A DNA stretch of 57,717 bases from Prevotella sp. (GTDB lineage: Bacteria > Bacteroidota > Bacteroidia > Bacteroidales > Bacteroidaceae). The notes under the pieces are model-generated. The model was not told where the DNA came from, made no database searches, and was given only the letters and a program-made list of their open reading frames with translations. This document shows, piece by piece, positions 41,118-50,700 of this stretch. The stretch spans positions 1 to 57,717 of the forward strand of contig JALFIX010000071.1 of assembly GCA_022775105.1 (NCBI GenBank), read 5' to 3'. How positions within the stretch are numbered: the stretch's first letter is position 1; each line of letters starts with the position of its first letter. Position numbers and translations under genes: made by a program.

Positions 41118-41579
41118 ATGAACACTTTAAGTTACAAGACTATTTCCGTTAACAAGGAGACAGCTAAGAAAGAGTGGGTAGTTATCGATGCTACAGACCA
41201 GGTTGTTGGTCGTCTCTGCTCAAAGGTGGCTAAGCTCATCCGCGGAAAGTACAAGCCAACTTTCACTCCGCACGTTGATTGTGGAGACAACGTAATCATT
41301 ATCAATGCCTCCAAGGTCGTATTCACCGGCAAGAAGGAGACTGATAAGGTTTACACTCGTTATACCGGTTATCCTGGTGGTCAGCGTTTCAACACTCCTG
41401 CCGAGCTTCGCAAGCGCGAGGGTGGTGTTGAGAGAATACTCCGCCATGCTGTTAAGGGTATGCTCCCCAAGGGCCCTCTCGGACGCAGCCTGCTGAACAA
41501 CCTCTATATTTACGAGGGAACTGAGCACAAGCACGAGGCTCAGAAGCCAAAGACAATTGATATTAACCAGTATAAATAA
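41118..41579 (+). CDS. rplM: 50S ribosomal protein L13
   Basis: 153 residues. WVVIDATDQVVGRLCSKVAKLIRGK and DCGDNVIIINASKV are diagnostic; AVKGMLPKGPLGR is the conserved C-terminal loop. Early 50S assembly protein. rpsI follows 9 bp later. Confidence 0.98.
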   Translation: MNTLSYKTISVNKETAKKEWVVIDATDQVVGRLCSKVAKLIRGKYKPTFTPHVDCGDNVIIINASKVVFTGKKETDKVYTRYTGYPGGQRFNTPAELRKREGGVERILRHAVKGMLPKGPLGRSLLNNLYIYEGTEHKHEAQKPKTIDINQYK

Positions 41580-41588
41580 TTAGGTAGA

Positions 41589-41975
41589 ATGGAAGTAATT
41601 AACGCAGTTGGTCGCCGCAAGAGTGCAGTAGCACGCGTATATGTCAGCGAAGGTACTGGCAAGATCACGATCAATAAAAGAGATATCACAGAATTTTTCC
41701 CGTCAGCTATTCTCCAGTATGTCGTAAAGCAGCCTCTGCTCCAGCTCGACGCTGTTGAGAAGTATGACATCAAGGCCAATCTCGACGGTGGCGGTTTCAC
41801 AGGCCAGAGTCAGGCTCTCCGCCTCGCTATCGCCCGCGCATTGGTGAAGATTAATGCTGAAGACAAGAAGGCTCTCAAGGACAAGGGATTCCTCACACGC
41901 GACTCCCGTGCCGTTGAGCGTAAGAAGCCGGGTCAGCCAAAGGCTCGCCGTCGCTTCCAGTTCAGCAAGCGCTAA
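41589..41975 (+). CDS. rpsI: 30S ribosomal protein S9
   Basis: 128 residues. VGRRKSAVARVYV at the N-terminus and RKKPGQPKARRRFQFSKR at the C-terminus; the final Lys-Arg reaches the P site in ribosomes. Overall length is usual. Confidence 0.98.
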   Translation: MEVINAVGRRKSAVARVYVSEGTGKITINKRDITEFFPSAILQYVVKQPLLQLDAVEKYDIKANLDGGGFTGQSQALRLAIARALVKINAEDKKALKDKGFLTRDSRAVERKKPGQPKARRRFQFSKR

Positions 41976-41991
41976 TTTACTGCGCATAGCT

Positions 41992-42056
41992 GTTTAGCAT
42001 CTAAACCGGCCCGACTCCTCGAAGTGATCGGGAGAGGACTACCCGCCGGTTGATTC
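41992..42056 (+). ncRNA. Structured leader of rpsB, possible pseudoknot
   Basis: Three nearby pairings: (1) GTTTAG (41992-41997) with CTAAAC (42001-42006); (2) AACCGGC (42004-42010) with GCCGGTT (42045-42051), which competes with (1); (3) inside it CCGA (42011-42014) with TCGG (42028-42031), whose loop holds TCCTC (42016-42020), which can pair with GAGGA (42034-42038) outside the stem. Pairing (3) is an H-type pseudoknot geometry. Intergenic G/C content is far above neighbouring gaps. Likely an S2-binding or attenuation leader. Confidence 0.6.
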
Positions 42057-42111
42057 TAACAAAAAGAATTAAAAAGAAAGTAAACAACAATTTTAAAAAG
42101 CATTTAAGACA

Positions 42112-42927
42112 ATGTCAAGAACAAATTTTGATATGCTGCTGCAGGCTGGCTGCCACTTTGGCCACCTTCGCCGCAAGTGGAACCCCGCAATGGCTCCATA
42201 CATCTATACCGAGCGTAACGGTATTCACATCATCGACCTCCACAAGACCGTAGTCAAGATTGACGAGGCTGCAGAGGCGCTCAAGCAGATTGCCAAGTCT
42301 GGCAAGAAGATCCTGTTCGTCGCTACTAAAAAACAGACTAAGGACGTTGTGGCTGAGAAGGCTACAAGCGTAAACATGCCTTACGTTATCGAGCGTTGGC
42401 CGGGCGGTATGCTCACCAACTTCCCAACTATCCGCAAGGCTGTGAAGAAAATGGCGAACATCGACAAGCTGATGAACGATGGTACATACGCTAACCTTTC
42501 TAAGCGTGAGCTCCTCCAGGTGACACGCCAGCGCGCCAAGCTCGAGAAGAACCTCGGTTCTATCTCCGACCTGACCCGTCTGCCGTCTGCACTCTTCGTC
42601 ATCGACGTATGCAAGGAGGCTATCGCCGTTAAGGAGGCTCAGCGTCTCGGTATTCCTGTATTCGGTATCGTTGACACCAACTCTAACCCCAACGAGGTTG
42701 ACTTTGCTATCCCTGCCAACGACGACGCCAAAGACAGCGTGGAGGTAATCCTCAACGCTTGCTGTGGTGCCATCGCCGAGGGACTCGAGGAGCGTAAGGC
42801 TGAGAAGGCCGATGAGAAGGCTGCCGAGGCTCAGGGTGAAGAGGCTGCCGAGGGCAAAGGCAAGCGTGGCTCACGCAAGGCTCGCAAGGATGCTCCCGCC
42901 GCTGAGGAAACCGCTGATGCTGAATAA
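42112..42927 (+). CDS. rpsB: 30S ribosomal protein S2
   Basis: 271 residues. MLLQAGCHFGHLRRKWNP is the conserved start, GKKILFVATKKQ and ERWPGGMLTNF follow. The last 40 residues are a low-complexity Ala/Glu/Lys tail (EAAEGKGKRGSRKARKDA) that is common in Bacteroidetes S2. Paired with tsf as usual. Confidence 0.98.
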   Translation: MSRTNFDMLLQAGCHFGHLRRKWNPAMAPYIYTERNGIHIIDLHKTVVKIDEAAEALKQIAKSGKKILFVATKKQTKDVVAEKATSVNMPYVIERWPGGMLTNFPTIRKAVKKMANIDKLMNDGTYANLSKRELLQVTRQRAKLEKNLGSISDLTRLPSALFVIDVCKEAIAVKEAQRLGIPVFGIVDTNSNPNEVDFAIPANDDAKDSVEVILNACCGAIAEGLEERKAEKADEKAAEAQGEEAAEGKGKRGSRKARKDAPAAEETADAE

Positions 42928-42928
42928 G

Positions 42929-42960
42929 TATTAAAATATTAAAGAATTAAAGAATTAAAG
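42929..42960. repeat. A/T-rich 8-bp junction repeat, reversed orientation
   Basis: TATTAAAA, TATTAAAG, AATTAAAG, AATTAAAG: the reverse complement of the TTTTAATA/CTTTAATT unit, in the rpsB-tsf gap. Confidence 0.75.
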
Positions 42961-42964
42961 TTTT

Positions 42965-43963
42965 ATGGCTTACAAACCAAATATGGAAGACATCAAGAAG
43001 CTGCGCACCATGACCGGTGCCGGCCTCGCCGATGTCAAGAAGGCTCTCACCGACGCTGAGGGCGACTTCAACAAGGCAATGGAAATCATCCGCGAGAAGG
43101 GACAGGCTATTGCAGCCAAGCGTTCTGACCGCGAGACTTCTAACGGTTGTGTTCTCGTTAAGGCTGTAGAGGGCTTTGCTGCCATCGTGGCTCTTAAGTG
43201 CGAGACCGACTTCGTTGCCAACGGTGCTGACTACATCAAGCTGACTCAGGACATCCTCGACGCTGCCGTTGCAGCCAAGGCCAAGAGCCTCGACGAGGTT
43301 AAGGAACTGACCATCGCTGACGGTACAAAGGTACAGGACGCTGTCATCGCACGCTCTGGTATCACCGGTGAGAAGATGGAGCTTGATGGCTACAACTTCA
43401 TCGAGGGTGACAATGTTGAGGTATATGACCACATGGGCAAGCATACTCTCTGCACCATGGTACAGACTAACAAGGAGGCTAAGGAACAGGGTCACGCTAT
43501 TGCCATGCAGGTAGCTGCCATGAAGCCCGTTGCCCTCAATCAGGAGTCTGTTCCCCAGTCAATCATCGACGAGGAAATCCGCGTTGCTGTTGAGAAGACA
43601 AAGCAGGAACAGGTTCAGAAGGCTGTAGAGGCTGCCCTGAAGAAGGCTGGCATCAACCCCGCTCACGTTGACTCTGAGGATCACATGGAGTCTAACATGG
43701 GTAAGGGCTGGATCACCGCCGAGGATGTTGCCAAGGCAAAGGAGATCATCGCCACAGTGTCTGCCGAGAAGGCTGCCAACCTGCCTGAGCAGATGATTCA
43801 GAACATCGCCAAGGGCCGTCTGAACAAGTTCTTCAAGGAGTCTTGTCTCCTCAGCCAGGAGTTCATCCAGGACAGCAAGCTCTCAGTAGCTGACTATCTG
43901 AAGGCTGCCGACAAGGAGCTGACAGTAGTTGACTTCAAGCGCTTCACTCTCGCCGCAGAGTAA
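42965..43963 (+). CDS. tsf: Elongation factor Ts
   Basis: 332 residues. LRTMTGAGLADVKKALTDAEGD is the N-terminal UBA-like signature; KCETDFVANG follows. Nucleotide exchange factor for EF-Tu. It is longer than E. coli EF-Ts (283) because of extra sequence in the middle and a C-terminal extension, as in other Bacteroidetes. Confidence 0.97.
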   Translation: MAYKPNMEDIKKLRTMTGAGLADVKKALTDAEGDFNKAMEIIREKGQAIAAKRSDRETSNGCVLVKAVEGFAAIVALKCETDFVANGADYIKLTQDILDAAVAAKAKSLDEVKELTIADGTKVQDAVIARSGITGEKMELDGYNFIEGDNVEVYDHMGKHTLCTMVQTNKEAKEQGHAIAMQVAAMKPVALNQESVPQSIIDEEIRVAVEKTKQEQVQKAVEAALKKAGINPAHVDSEDHMESNMGKGWITAEDVAKAKEIIATVSAEKAANLPEQMIQNIAKGRLNKFFKESCLLSQEFIQDSKLSVADYLKAADKELTVVDFKRFTLAAE

Positions 43964-43977
43964 GAATATTTTTAGTA

Positions 43978-44091
43978 GTTAAGGAGTTAAGGAGTTAAGC
44001 CATTAGTTTTAAGCCCTGATTGTCCTACATGATATCAGCGATATAACATTTGGCTTAATTTCTTAACTCCTTAACTCCTTAACTCCTTAAC
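43978..44091. repeat. Long inverted repeat of 8-bp units between convergent genes
   Basis: Left arm 43978-43999 is GTTAAGGAG-type octamers (two and a half units); right arm 44062-44091 is the exact complement with three and a half units. The 22-bp arms are perfect, with a loop of 62-70 nt. The right end overlaps the stop of the small gene below. May act as a bidirectional terminator, though no T-tract follows. Confidence 0.75.
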
Positions 44092-44317
44092 AATACTGAT
44101 TAACCCGATGGAAGGAATTGATTAGTTCCCTGAGTTTCAGAAACTCCTCTTTTCTTTTTGTGCTCATCAAATCCTTGTTGAGTCTTTTTCTGTTGTACTT
44201 CATCCAGTTTGTCATTTTCATTTCATCTTCACGATGGTGTGACGGTCCACGATGGTTTTCGCAGACAAACTTCCAGATTTCCTTGTACGTTTTTTCCCAA
44301 CATTCTTCTCTTTTCAT
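44087..44317 (-). CDS. Small helicase-associated-domain-like protein
   Basis: 76 residues from MKREECWEK. Two Trp and a run NRKRLNKDLM after NWMKYN match the helicase-associated (HA) domain pattern of W, then NHRGPSH, then NWMKYNRK. It has no helicase. A -7 box TAACTTTG at 44373-44366 implies transcription starts near 44360, which rules out the longer frame that begins at 44392. Possibly a nucleic-acid binder; role unknown. Confidence 0.55.
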   Translation of the reverse strand: MKREECWEKTYKEIWKFVCENHRGPSHHREDEMKMTNWMKYNRKRLNKDLMSTKRKEEFLKLRELINSFHRVNQYC

Positions 44318-44365
44318 AGCCTTGTGATTTTTTAGTAATACCCATTTTTGGTTGTAATCCGAGTG

Positions 44366-44373
44366 CAAAGTTA
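44366..44373 (-). promoter_or_regulatory. -7 box upstream of HA-domain gene
   Basis: TAACTTTG on the minus strand. A TTTG (44393-44390) lies only 16 nt upstream, shorter than the usual 19-21. Confidence 0.45.
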
Positions 44374-44536
44374 CGAAAATTATTGGAAACAAATTACTTT
44401 TATCGGCAAAAAAACATTATTTGCCCTGATTATTTACAATTCTACTGCCGAGTATGTTTGTTACAACTGAATGGGGCAATCAGTTGATAAGTGAAAAGAG
44501 TGTTTTGTTGCATTTATCTAAAAAAAAACAAAAATA

Positions 44537-44568
44537 TTTGGTGGTTTAAGAAATAATGTGTACTTTTG
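44537..44568 (+). promoter_or_regulatory. Promoter for the propeller-AraC regulator
   Basis: TTTG (44537-44540), 20-nt spacer, TACTTTTG (44561-44568), about 40 bp before the ATG. The consensus form suggests constitutive low-level expression. Confidence 0.75.
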
Positions 44569-44607
44569 CTGCACGTTAATAGAAATAAAACCCAAGTATT
44601 GTATTGT

Positions 44608-47589
44608 ATGAAACGATTAGTACTGATAGTTGTGATGATGGTAATGGTGCTTTCCTGTATGGCTAACCCCATGCTGGACAATTATCGGTATAACGTCTCT
44701 TTTCTCGACATGCAGGCAGGACTTCCCCACAACTGTGTTAATTCTGTATATGAAGACAGTCGCGGGTTTATATGGGTAGCCACATACGGGGGCGGTCTCG
44801 TGCGCTACGACGGTTATGGTTTTACACGTTCTTTTCCCTCTGAATCCCATACAGTTCTGCACAGTAATTCATGTAGAAATGTTGTTGAGGACAAGTTCGG
44901 CAGAATGTGGATTGTATTTGACGAGGGAGTGTCGGTGATAAGTCTTGATACCTACATGACTGTTGGTGAGGAGTTGTTCGGTACCGATATATCGCAGATA
45001 CTCCAGCAGGAGGGTATAAAGGTGGTGAGCGATATGCGCGACAATATATGGCTCATGGCAGGAAAGAAAGCATACAAGTTCGTTTTTGACGAGCAAGGAC
45101 GAATACAAAAGAGCTATTCCTTGGCTTTTGCAGCAAATACTCCCGATATAACCATGTCTGATGTTGACGGAGACGGAACGGTATGGGCAGCCATTGATGA
45201 TGGCATTTACAAGCTCGACGTAGTGAGAGGAAAGCTTGTGAAACGTCCGGTCAAACAGCTTGCCCCGTTGTTCGGCAAGGCATACTTTACTGGTTTTATG
45301 CGTCATCAGGGCGATATATGGGTTAGTTCCAACGACGGTCTATACCGCTATTATACATCCTCGGGACTGTTGCGCCGCTATTCCCATGATTCATCTTCGG
45401 GCAGTTTGGCACATGACTTCACCACATGTCTTGCCGTGGGTCCCACGGGCGACCTTCTCATAGGTTCGCTCGGAGGTATTAACGTTTATGACTATAACAG
45501 CGACTCGTTCTCGCATATACGCTCTGAGCGCCCGTTTGAGGGCATCAGGTTGTCGAGCAACTTTGTTCATTCCATTTATGTCAATAATGGCACTATATGG
45601 GTGTCCACCGACAACTGTGGAGTCACCAAGTTGTCGGAGCGTCAGTTGAATCTTGAGAATATCGTTCACTCTGAAAGCGATGCCTCTTCGTTGTCTCCCA
45701 ATTGTGTCAATGCCTCCTACGTGGAAAAGAACGGCACGCTGTGGGTGGGAACAGTGGATGGAGGTCTCAACAGGCGTGCCGCAGGCTCAAAGGAGTTCAC
45801 CCACTACACCACGTCAAACTCCAGCCTGACCCATAACTCGGTAAGCACGCTTACCGCCAACAACCGCACTCTGTGGGTGGGTACATGGGGCGGGGGAGTG
45901 TATTGGCTTGACATGGACAATCCCGCAAAGCTCAACCGCCTGGAAATTCAGCAGGAGATGTCACACCTTATATTATATATAGGCGCGCTTGCCTACGACC
46001 GCCGCAACAACGGTCTGTGGATAGGCAGCAACGACGGACTCTTCTTCTATGACTTCCGCACACGCCAGTTGCAGATGCCGTTTGAAGGCTGCGACCTCGT
46101 GAGAGGTTGCATCGGTTCGCTTATAGACACCAATGGCAGGTTGTGGATAGGATGTATGACCGGCATGAGGGTGGTGGATTTGCGCTCGCGCAAGAAGGGA
46201 AAGTTTGCCGTGGAAACATATATGTACAAGCTCAACAATCCAGACTCCAAGTTGATAGACAAGATAACCAGTTTCTGCCAGACGCGCGACGGTAATATAT
46301 ACATAGGTTCCAACGGCAACGGTATGTACCGTTTGGCAGGCGTGAAGGGAGGTAAGATGCAGTTCAAGGCACTCACCACAAGCGACGGACTTGCCAACAA
46401 CAGTGTGAAGGGCATTGTGGAAGGACGTTACGGCCGTCTGTGGATAGCCACCAACAACGGCCTCTCGGTGATGAACCCCAAGGATGAGGCATTCTCCAAC
46501 TATAACGAGGTGGATGGCCTGTTGTGCAGCCAGTTCTACTGGAATGCGGCAATAGCCGACGGCAGCTATGTATATCTCGGCAGCGAGAAGGGACTTACCG
46601 CCATCAATGTCAACGACATGGCTACGCGTGCCGCAAGCAAGGTGACCATCACCGGTATGCATATCGACAACAACACGATAATGTCCGACAGTCGCTATCT
46701 CGACGAGGATATCTCTGTGGCAAAGCGCATTACGCTGCACGAGAGCGACAAGTCGTTTGAGTTGTTCTTTTCCACACTCCGCTATGATGACGACGGACGC
46801 TCGGTGTATTGCTATCGCATGAAGGAGTTTGAGAAGGAATGGATACAGACCAGGGCGGGCGAACACACGGTGCGCTATACCAACCTGCCCGCAGGCAAAT
46901 ATACCTTTGAAGTGAAGTGTCTGTCGGCATTGTCCGACGACGAAGGCAATATCACCAGTATCGAAGTGGTGGTGGAGCCATATTTCTACAAGACATGGTG
47001 GTTTATGCTCATAGTCATGGGCATAATAGCCATTGTTGCACACTGGTTCTATAAGTCGCGCGTGGAGAAACTGAAGCGCGAGGAGGGCGAGAGGATGCTC
47101 CAGCCTATACGCGAGGCATTGGAGAGTGCCGAGAATCCACAGGAACTGCAGTCGCGCATCAGAACCATCCTCGAAAACCAGAGACACTTCCGCCGCAGTG
47201 CAGCCAAAAGTGTGGAGATAGACCAGGAGAAGGAGCTTGAGCACTCGCACGCCTTTATGGAGGTGCTGTTCAAGGCTATGGAGGAGGGCTACAAGGATTC
47301 CGGCTTCGACATCGAGCAACTCGCCGAGAGTATGAAGATTAGCCGCAATGCACTGACCAAGCGCCTGAAGGAAGAGACCGGGCAGACAGTGAGCCAGCTT
47401 CTGAAGGACTACCGCCTGAACATAGCCCGCGAGATTTTGCTGCAGAACAGCGGCAACAGAAACATTACCGAGATAGCCTATCGTGTGGGATTCAACGACC
47501 CGAAGTATTTCACACGCTGCTTCACCAAGAAATACGGCATCAGTCCGTCGGGATACGTGGAAACAGTGGATAAAAACCCGAAAAATTGA
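44608..47589 (+). CDS. Membrane propeller-AraC regulator of the utilisation locus
   Basis: 993 residues from MKRLVLIVV. Signal peptide; then many Reg_prop-type blades with the GxxWVATxGGGL pattern (for example FIWVATYGGGLVRYDG, LWVGTVDGGLNR) forming two periplasmic propellers; a Y_Y_Y domain with FSTLRYDD and YRMKEFEKEW; a membrane segment (about 796-815, MLIVMGIIAIVAHWF); a cytoplasmic linker; and a C-terminal AraC domain with FDIEQLAESMKISRNALTKRL and ITEIAYRVGFNDPKYFTRCF. It has no DHp, ATPase or receiver domain, so it is a single-chain transmembrane activator, not a classical hybrid two-component system. It lies directly upstream of susC. Confidence 0.85.
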   Translation: MKRLVLIVVMMVMVLSCMANPMLDNYRYNVSFLDMQAGLPHNCVNSVYEDSRGFIWVATYGGGLVRYDGYGFTRSFPSESHTVLHSNSCRNVVEDKFGRMWIVFDEGVSVISLDTYMTVGEELFGTDISQILQQEGIKVVSDMRDNIWLMAGKKAYKFVFDEQGRIQKSYSLAFAANTPDITMSDVDGDGTVWAAIDDGIYKLDVVRGKLVKRPVKQLAPLFGKAYFTGFMRHQGDIWVSSNDGLYRYYTSSGLLRRYSHDSSSGSLAHDFTTCLAVGPTGDLLIGSLGGINVYDYNSDSFSHIRSERPFEGIRLSSNFVHSIYVNNGTIWVSTDNCGVTKLSERQLNLENIVHSESDASSLSPNCVNASYVEKNGTLWVGTVDGGLNRRAAGSKEFTHYTTSNSSLTHNSVSTLTANNRTLWVGTWGGGVYWLDMDNPAKLNRLEIQQEMSHLILYIGALAYDRRNNGLWIGSNDGLFFYDFRTRQLQMPFEGCDLVRGCIGSLIDTNGRLWIGCMTGMRVVDLRSRKKGKFAVETYMYKLNNPDSKLIDKITSFCQTRDGNIYIGSNGNGMYRLAGVKGGKMQFKALTTSDGLANNSVKGIVEGRYGRLWIATNNGLSVMNPKDEAFSNYNEVDGLLCSQFYWNAAIADGSYVYLGSEKGLTAINVNDMATRAASKVTITGMHIDNNTIMSDSRYLDEDISVAKRITLHESDKSFELFFSTLRYDDDGRSVYCYRMKEFEKEWIQTRAGEHTVRYTNLPAGKYTFEVKCLSALSDDEGNITSIEVVVEPYFYKTWWFMLIVMGIIAIVAHWFYKSRVEKLKREEGERMLQPIREALESAENPQELQSRIRTILENQRHFRRSAAKSVEIDQEKELEHSHAFMEVLFKAMEEGYKDSGFDIEQLAESMKISRNALTKRLKEETGQTVSQLLKDYRLNIAREILLQNSGNRNITEIAYRVGFNDPKYFTRCFTKKYGISPSGYVETVDKNPKN

Positions 47590-47600
47590 CGAAAATCAAC

Positions 47601-47635
47601 GTTTGTCCACCTAAAACACGTGTTTTTCCACCTAA
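47601..47635 (+). promoter_or_regulatory. Candidate operator: 21-bp-spaced direct repeat before susC
   Basis: GTTTGTCCACCTAA (47601-47614) and GTTTTTCCACCTAA (47622-47635) match at 13 of 14 positions and begin 21 bp apart, that is two helical turns. AAAACACGTGTTTT (47613-47626), a perfect palindrome, joins them. The second copy covers the expected -33 element. This matches the half-site spacing of AraC-family activators. Confidence 0.6.
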
Positions 47636-47652
47636 CTATGCTTAATCTTTAC

Positions 47653-47660
47653 TACCTTTG
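47653..47660 (+). promoter_or_regulatory. -7 box of the susC operon
   Basis: TACCTTTG, 62 bp before the susC ATG. No TTTG at -33; its place is taken by the direct repeat, as expected for an activator-dependent promoter. Confidence 0.7.
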
Positions 47661-47722
47661 CGACCAAATTTAAAAACAATAAGAAACAATTGTAATTAAA
47701 AACAAACCTAAATGTATTAAAA

Positions 47723-50700
47723 ATGAAGAAACAATTATTCTCAGTGATGCTCTGTCTGGGCGCCATCGGAAGTGCTTCTCTAAGCCCTATGCCGGTGATG
47801 GCCTCAGTGACACAGGCACAGACCGTAAAGGTCAAGGGACAGGTTGTTGACGAAACAGGTGAACCTCTCGTTGGAGCCACCGTCAAGGTTAAGGATTCCA
47901 ATGCGGGTACTATTACCGACTTCGACGGCAATTTCCAGCTGGATGTTAAGTCTAACGCCACTTTGGTGATTAGTTACTTAGGTTACAAAAACCGCGAGAT
48001 TGCCGTGCGCGGACGTGCAGTGCTCGACCCTATCAAACTCGAATCTGACAACAACGTGCTTGAGCAGGTGGTTGTTGTGGGTTACGGTACACAGAAGAAG
48101 GCCGACCTCACGGGTTCTGTGTCTATCGTGAACGCAGAGGAAATGAAGAAGGTGTCCAACTCCAACATTTCCACAATGCTCGAGGGTAAGGTTGCCGGTG
48201 TGCAGATTACTTCTGACGGACAGCCGGGTGCCGACCCGTCCGTACGCATCCGTGGTATCGGTTCGTTCGGCAGCACCGCTCCTCTTTATGTTATCGATGG
48301 TGTGCCTATGGGTACAACAATCCGTGACTTCTCTCCTAACGACATCGAGACTATCCAGGTGCTGAAGGATGCCGCCGCAGGTGCCATCTACGGTTCGCGT
48401 GCCGCCAACGGTGTGATCATCATCACCACCAAGAACGGTAAGAAGGACCAGCCCCTGAAGGTTAACTACTCAGGATATTTCGGTGTTGACCAGATTCCAA
48501 GCGACGTGTATGACGTGATGGACGCTGACCAGTACAGCAACTATATCGGTCAGGCTTGCGCCAACTCAGGTACTACACTGCCCGGCGGATATAGCCTTGA
48601 TGCTGCCACCGGCAAGTACAAGTTCCAGGACAACACCAATACCGACTGGTTCAAGGAGGTGTTCAAGACCGGTACACGCCAGAACCACAACGTGAACTTC
48701 AGCGGTGGTAGTGCAAGCAGCACTTACAATGTAGGTCTCGACTACTTCCAGCAGAAGGGTACACTCGAGGGTGCAGGTCCTAACTATGAGCGTTTCACCG
48801 CCCGTGTGAACAACACTATGGACACCAAGTTCGTGAAGTTCCGCACAAGTATAGTTTATTCTCACTCCGACCAGGACAACATGGGTCTGTCGAATGCCTC
48901 TGAGTATGTTCAGGGTCTTTATGGTGACGTCACCAACGTGCTCCGCGGTACATTGCTGATGCAGCCTACCATCAAGGCTTACGACCCATCCACTTGGGTA
49001 TTGGACGACAAGGTAGGTCTTGCAGGCAACTATCGCTACGACGCTTACGGATATGGCGTTTACTATGATACAATCCACGGCGATATCTCGGCTTCCAACC
49101 CTCTGCTCGTCAACAATATGCTCGTGCGCAACACACGCGTTGACCGCTTCGTTGGAACTGCATCTGCTGACGTTGACCTCTTTAATATGGTCGGTCTGAA
49201 GAGCAAGAACCACTCTCTGCACTACAACATCAACCTCTCTTACAGTAAGACCCACGCCAAGGATTTCACTTGGATTGGAGCTTGGGCACAGAGCAACCGT
49301 GTATATCTCGACAAGAGCAACGAGAAGCTCACCAAGGGTTCACGTGACTACAGCGACGCCCTGATAGAGAACACTCTTACTTACGACGGCAAGATTGGTA
49401 AGCACAATATCAACCTCGTGGTTGGTCAGACCTACGAGGAGGAATATACCGATGAGCTTACAGGTTGGGCTGTAAACTTCCCTGAGCCTTACTTCCTGCA
49501 GTTGCAGAACGGTGCAAGCACCTATTCTTCTTCATACGAGTACAAGCACGCGCTGACTTCGTTCATCGGTCGTTTGAATTACAACTATGATGACAAGTAC
49601 CTGCTCTCGGCAGTTGTACGTCGCGACGGTAGCTCACGCCTCTCCAAGAATATCCGTTGGGGTACATTCCCCTCAGTGTCAGTTGGTTGGCGTTTCGACC
49701 GTGAGCCGTTCTTCCCAATCAGCCACGACGTGGTTAACATGTTCAAGGTGCGCGGTAGCTACGGTGTGCTCGGTAATGAGAACATCGGTGAGTACATGTA
49801 CCAGACTACCATGAACCGCAACAATATGACATATAGCTTCGGTAACTCGGCTGTCACAGGTTCTGCCGTTTCAACATTCGTTGACAACAACCTTGCCTGG
49901 GAGAAGAAGAAGACCACCAACGTAGGTATCGACCTCGCCATGTTCCACAACCGCTTGGAGTTCACTGTTGAGTGGTACAAGAACAAGTCTGAGGACCTTC
50001 TTTATGCCGTTCCTGTTCCTGCACAGGCAGGTGTAAGTAACACTACCGTTACCATGAACGCTGCCTCTATGGAGAACAGCGGTTTCGAGTTCTCGGCTAC
50101 TTATCGCAACAACGACCACGCCCTGAAGTATCAGATTAGCGCAAACCTCAGCACACTGAAGAACAAGGTTACGTCACTTGGATTCGGAACAGATTCTTAT
50201 ATCTCAGGTGCATACATAACAGAGGTTGGTCAGGAAATCGGTAAGTTCTATGGATGGGTATATGAAGGTATCGCCCGCACACAGGCTGACCTTGACAACC
50301 GCGTGAACGATAATGGCGACCCAGTTGTTCAGCCCGGTGCAAACGTTGGTGACTGCCTTTACAAGGATATCAACAACGACGGTATTATTGATGCCAACGA
50401 CCAGACTGTTCTCGGCAGCGGTCTGCCAAAGATTAACTTCGGTCTCAGCGGTCGTGTTGAGTATAAGAACTTCGACCTCAGCATCTCTACCTACGGTGCA
50501 TTGAACTATCACGTTTCAGACGATATCTACAACAGCTTGAACTCTTGCTACGGATGGGCTAACCGCGACGTTGCCATGTCAGATGCCAACAGATGGTCGG
50601 AGGACGGAACAACATATCTCTCAAGCGTTCCCCGCACTTACGCAGCCAACAACGCTACCTTGGCATGGAACGACCTGTTCAGCGAGCGCAAGATTCAGAA

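Noticed and set aside
44318..44392. Longer start of the HA-like protein at 44392
   Set aside because: The -7 box at 44366-44373 lies within that stretch, so the mRNA would begin downstream of it.
45973..47319. 448-codon open frame on the minus strand opposite the regulator
   Set aside because: It lies fully inside the propeller-AraC gene, has no recognisable domain, and its composition (many His, Val, Leu) is that of a complement of a G/C-rich third-position gene.
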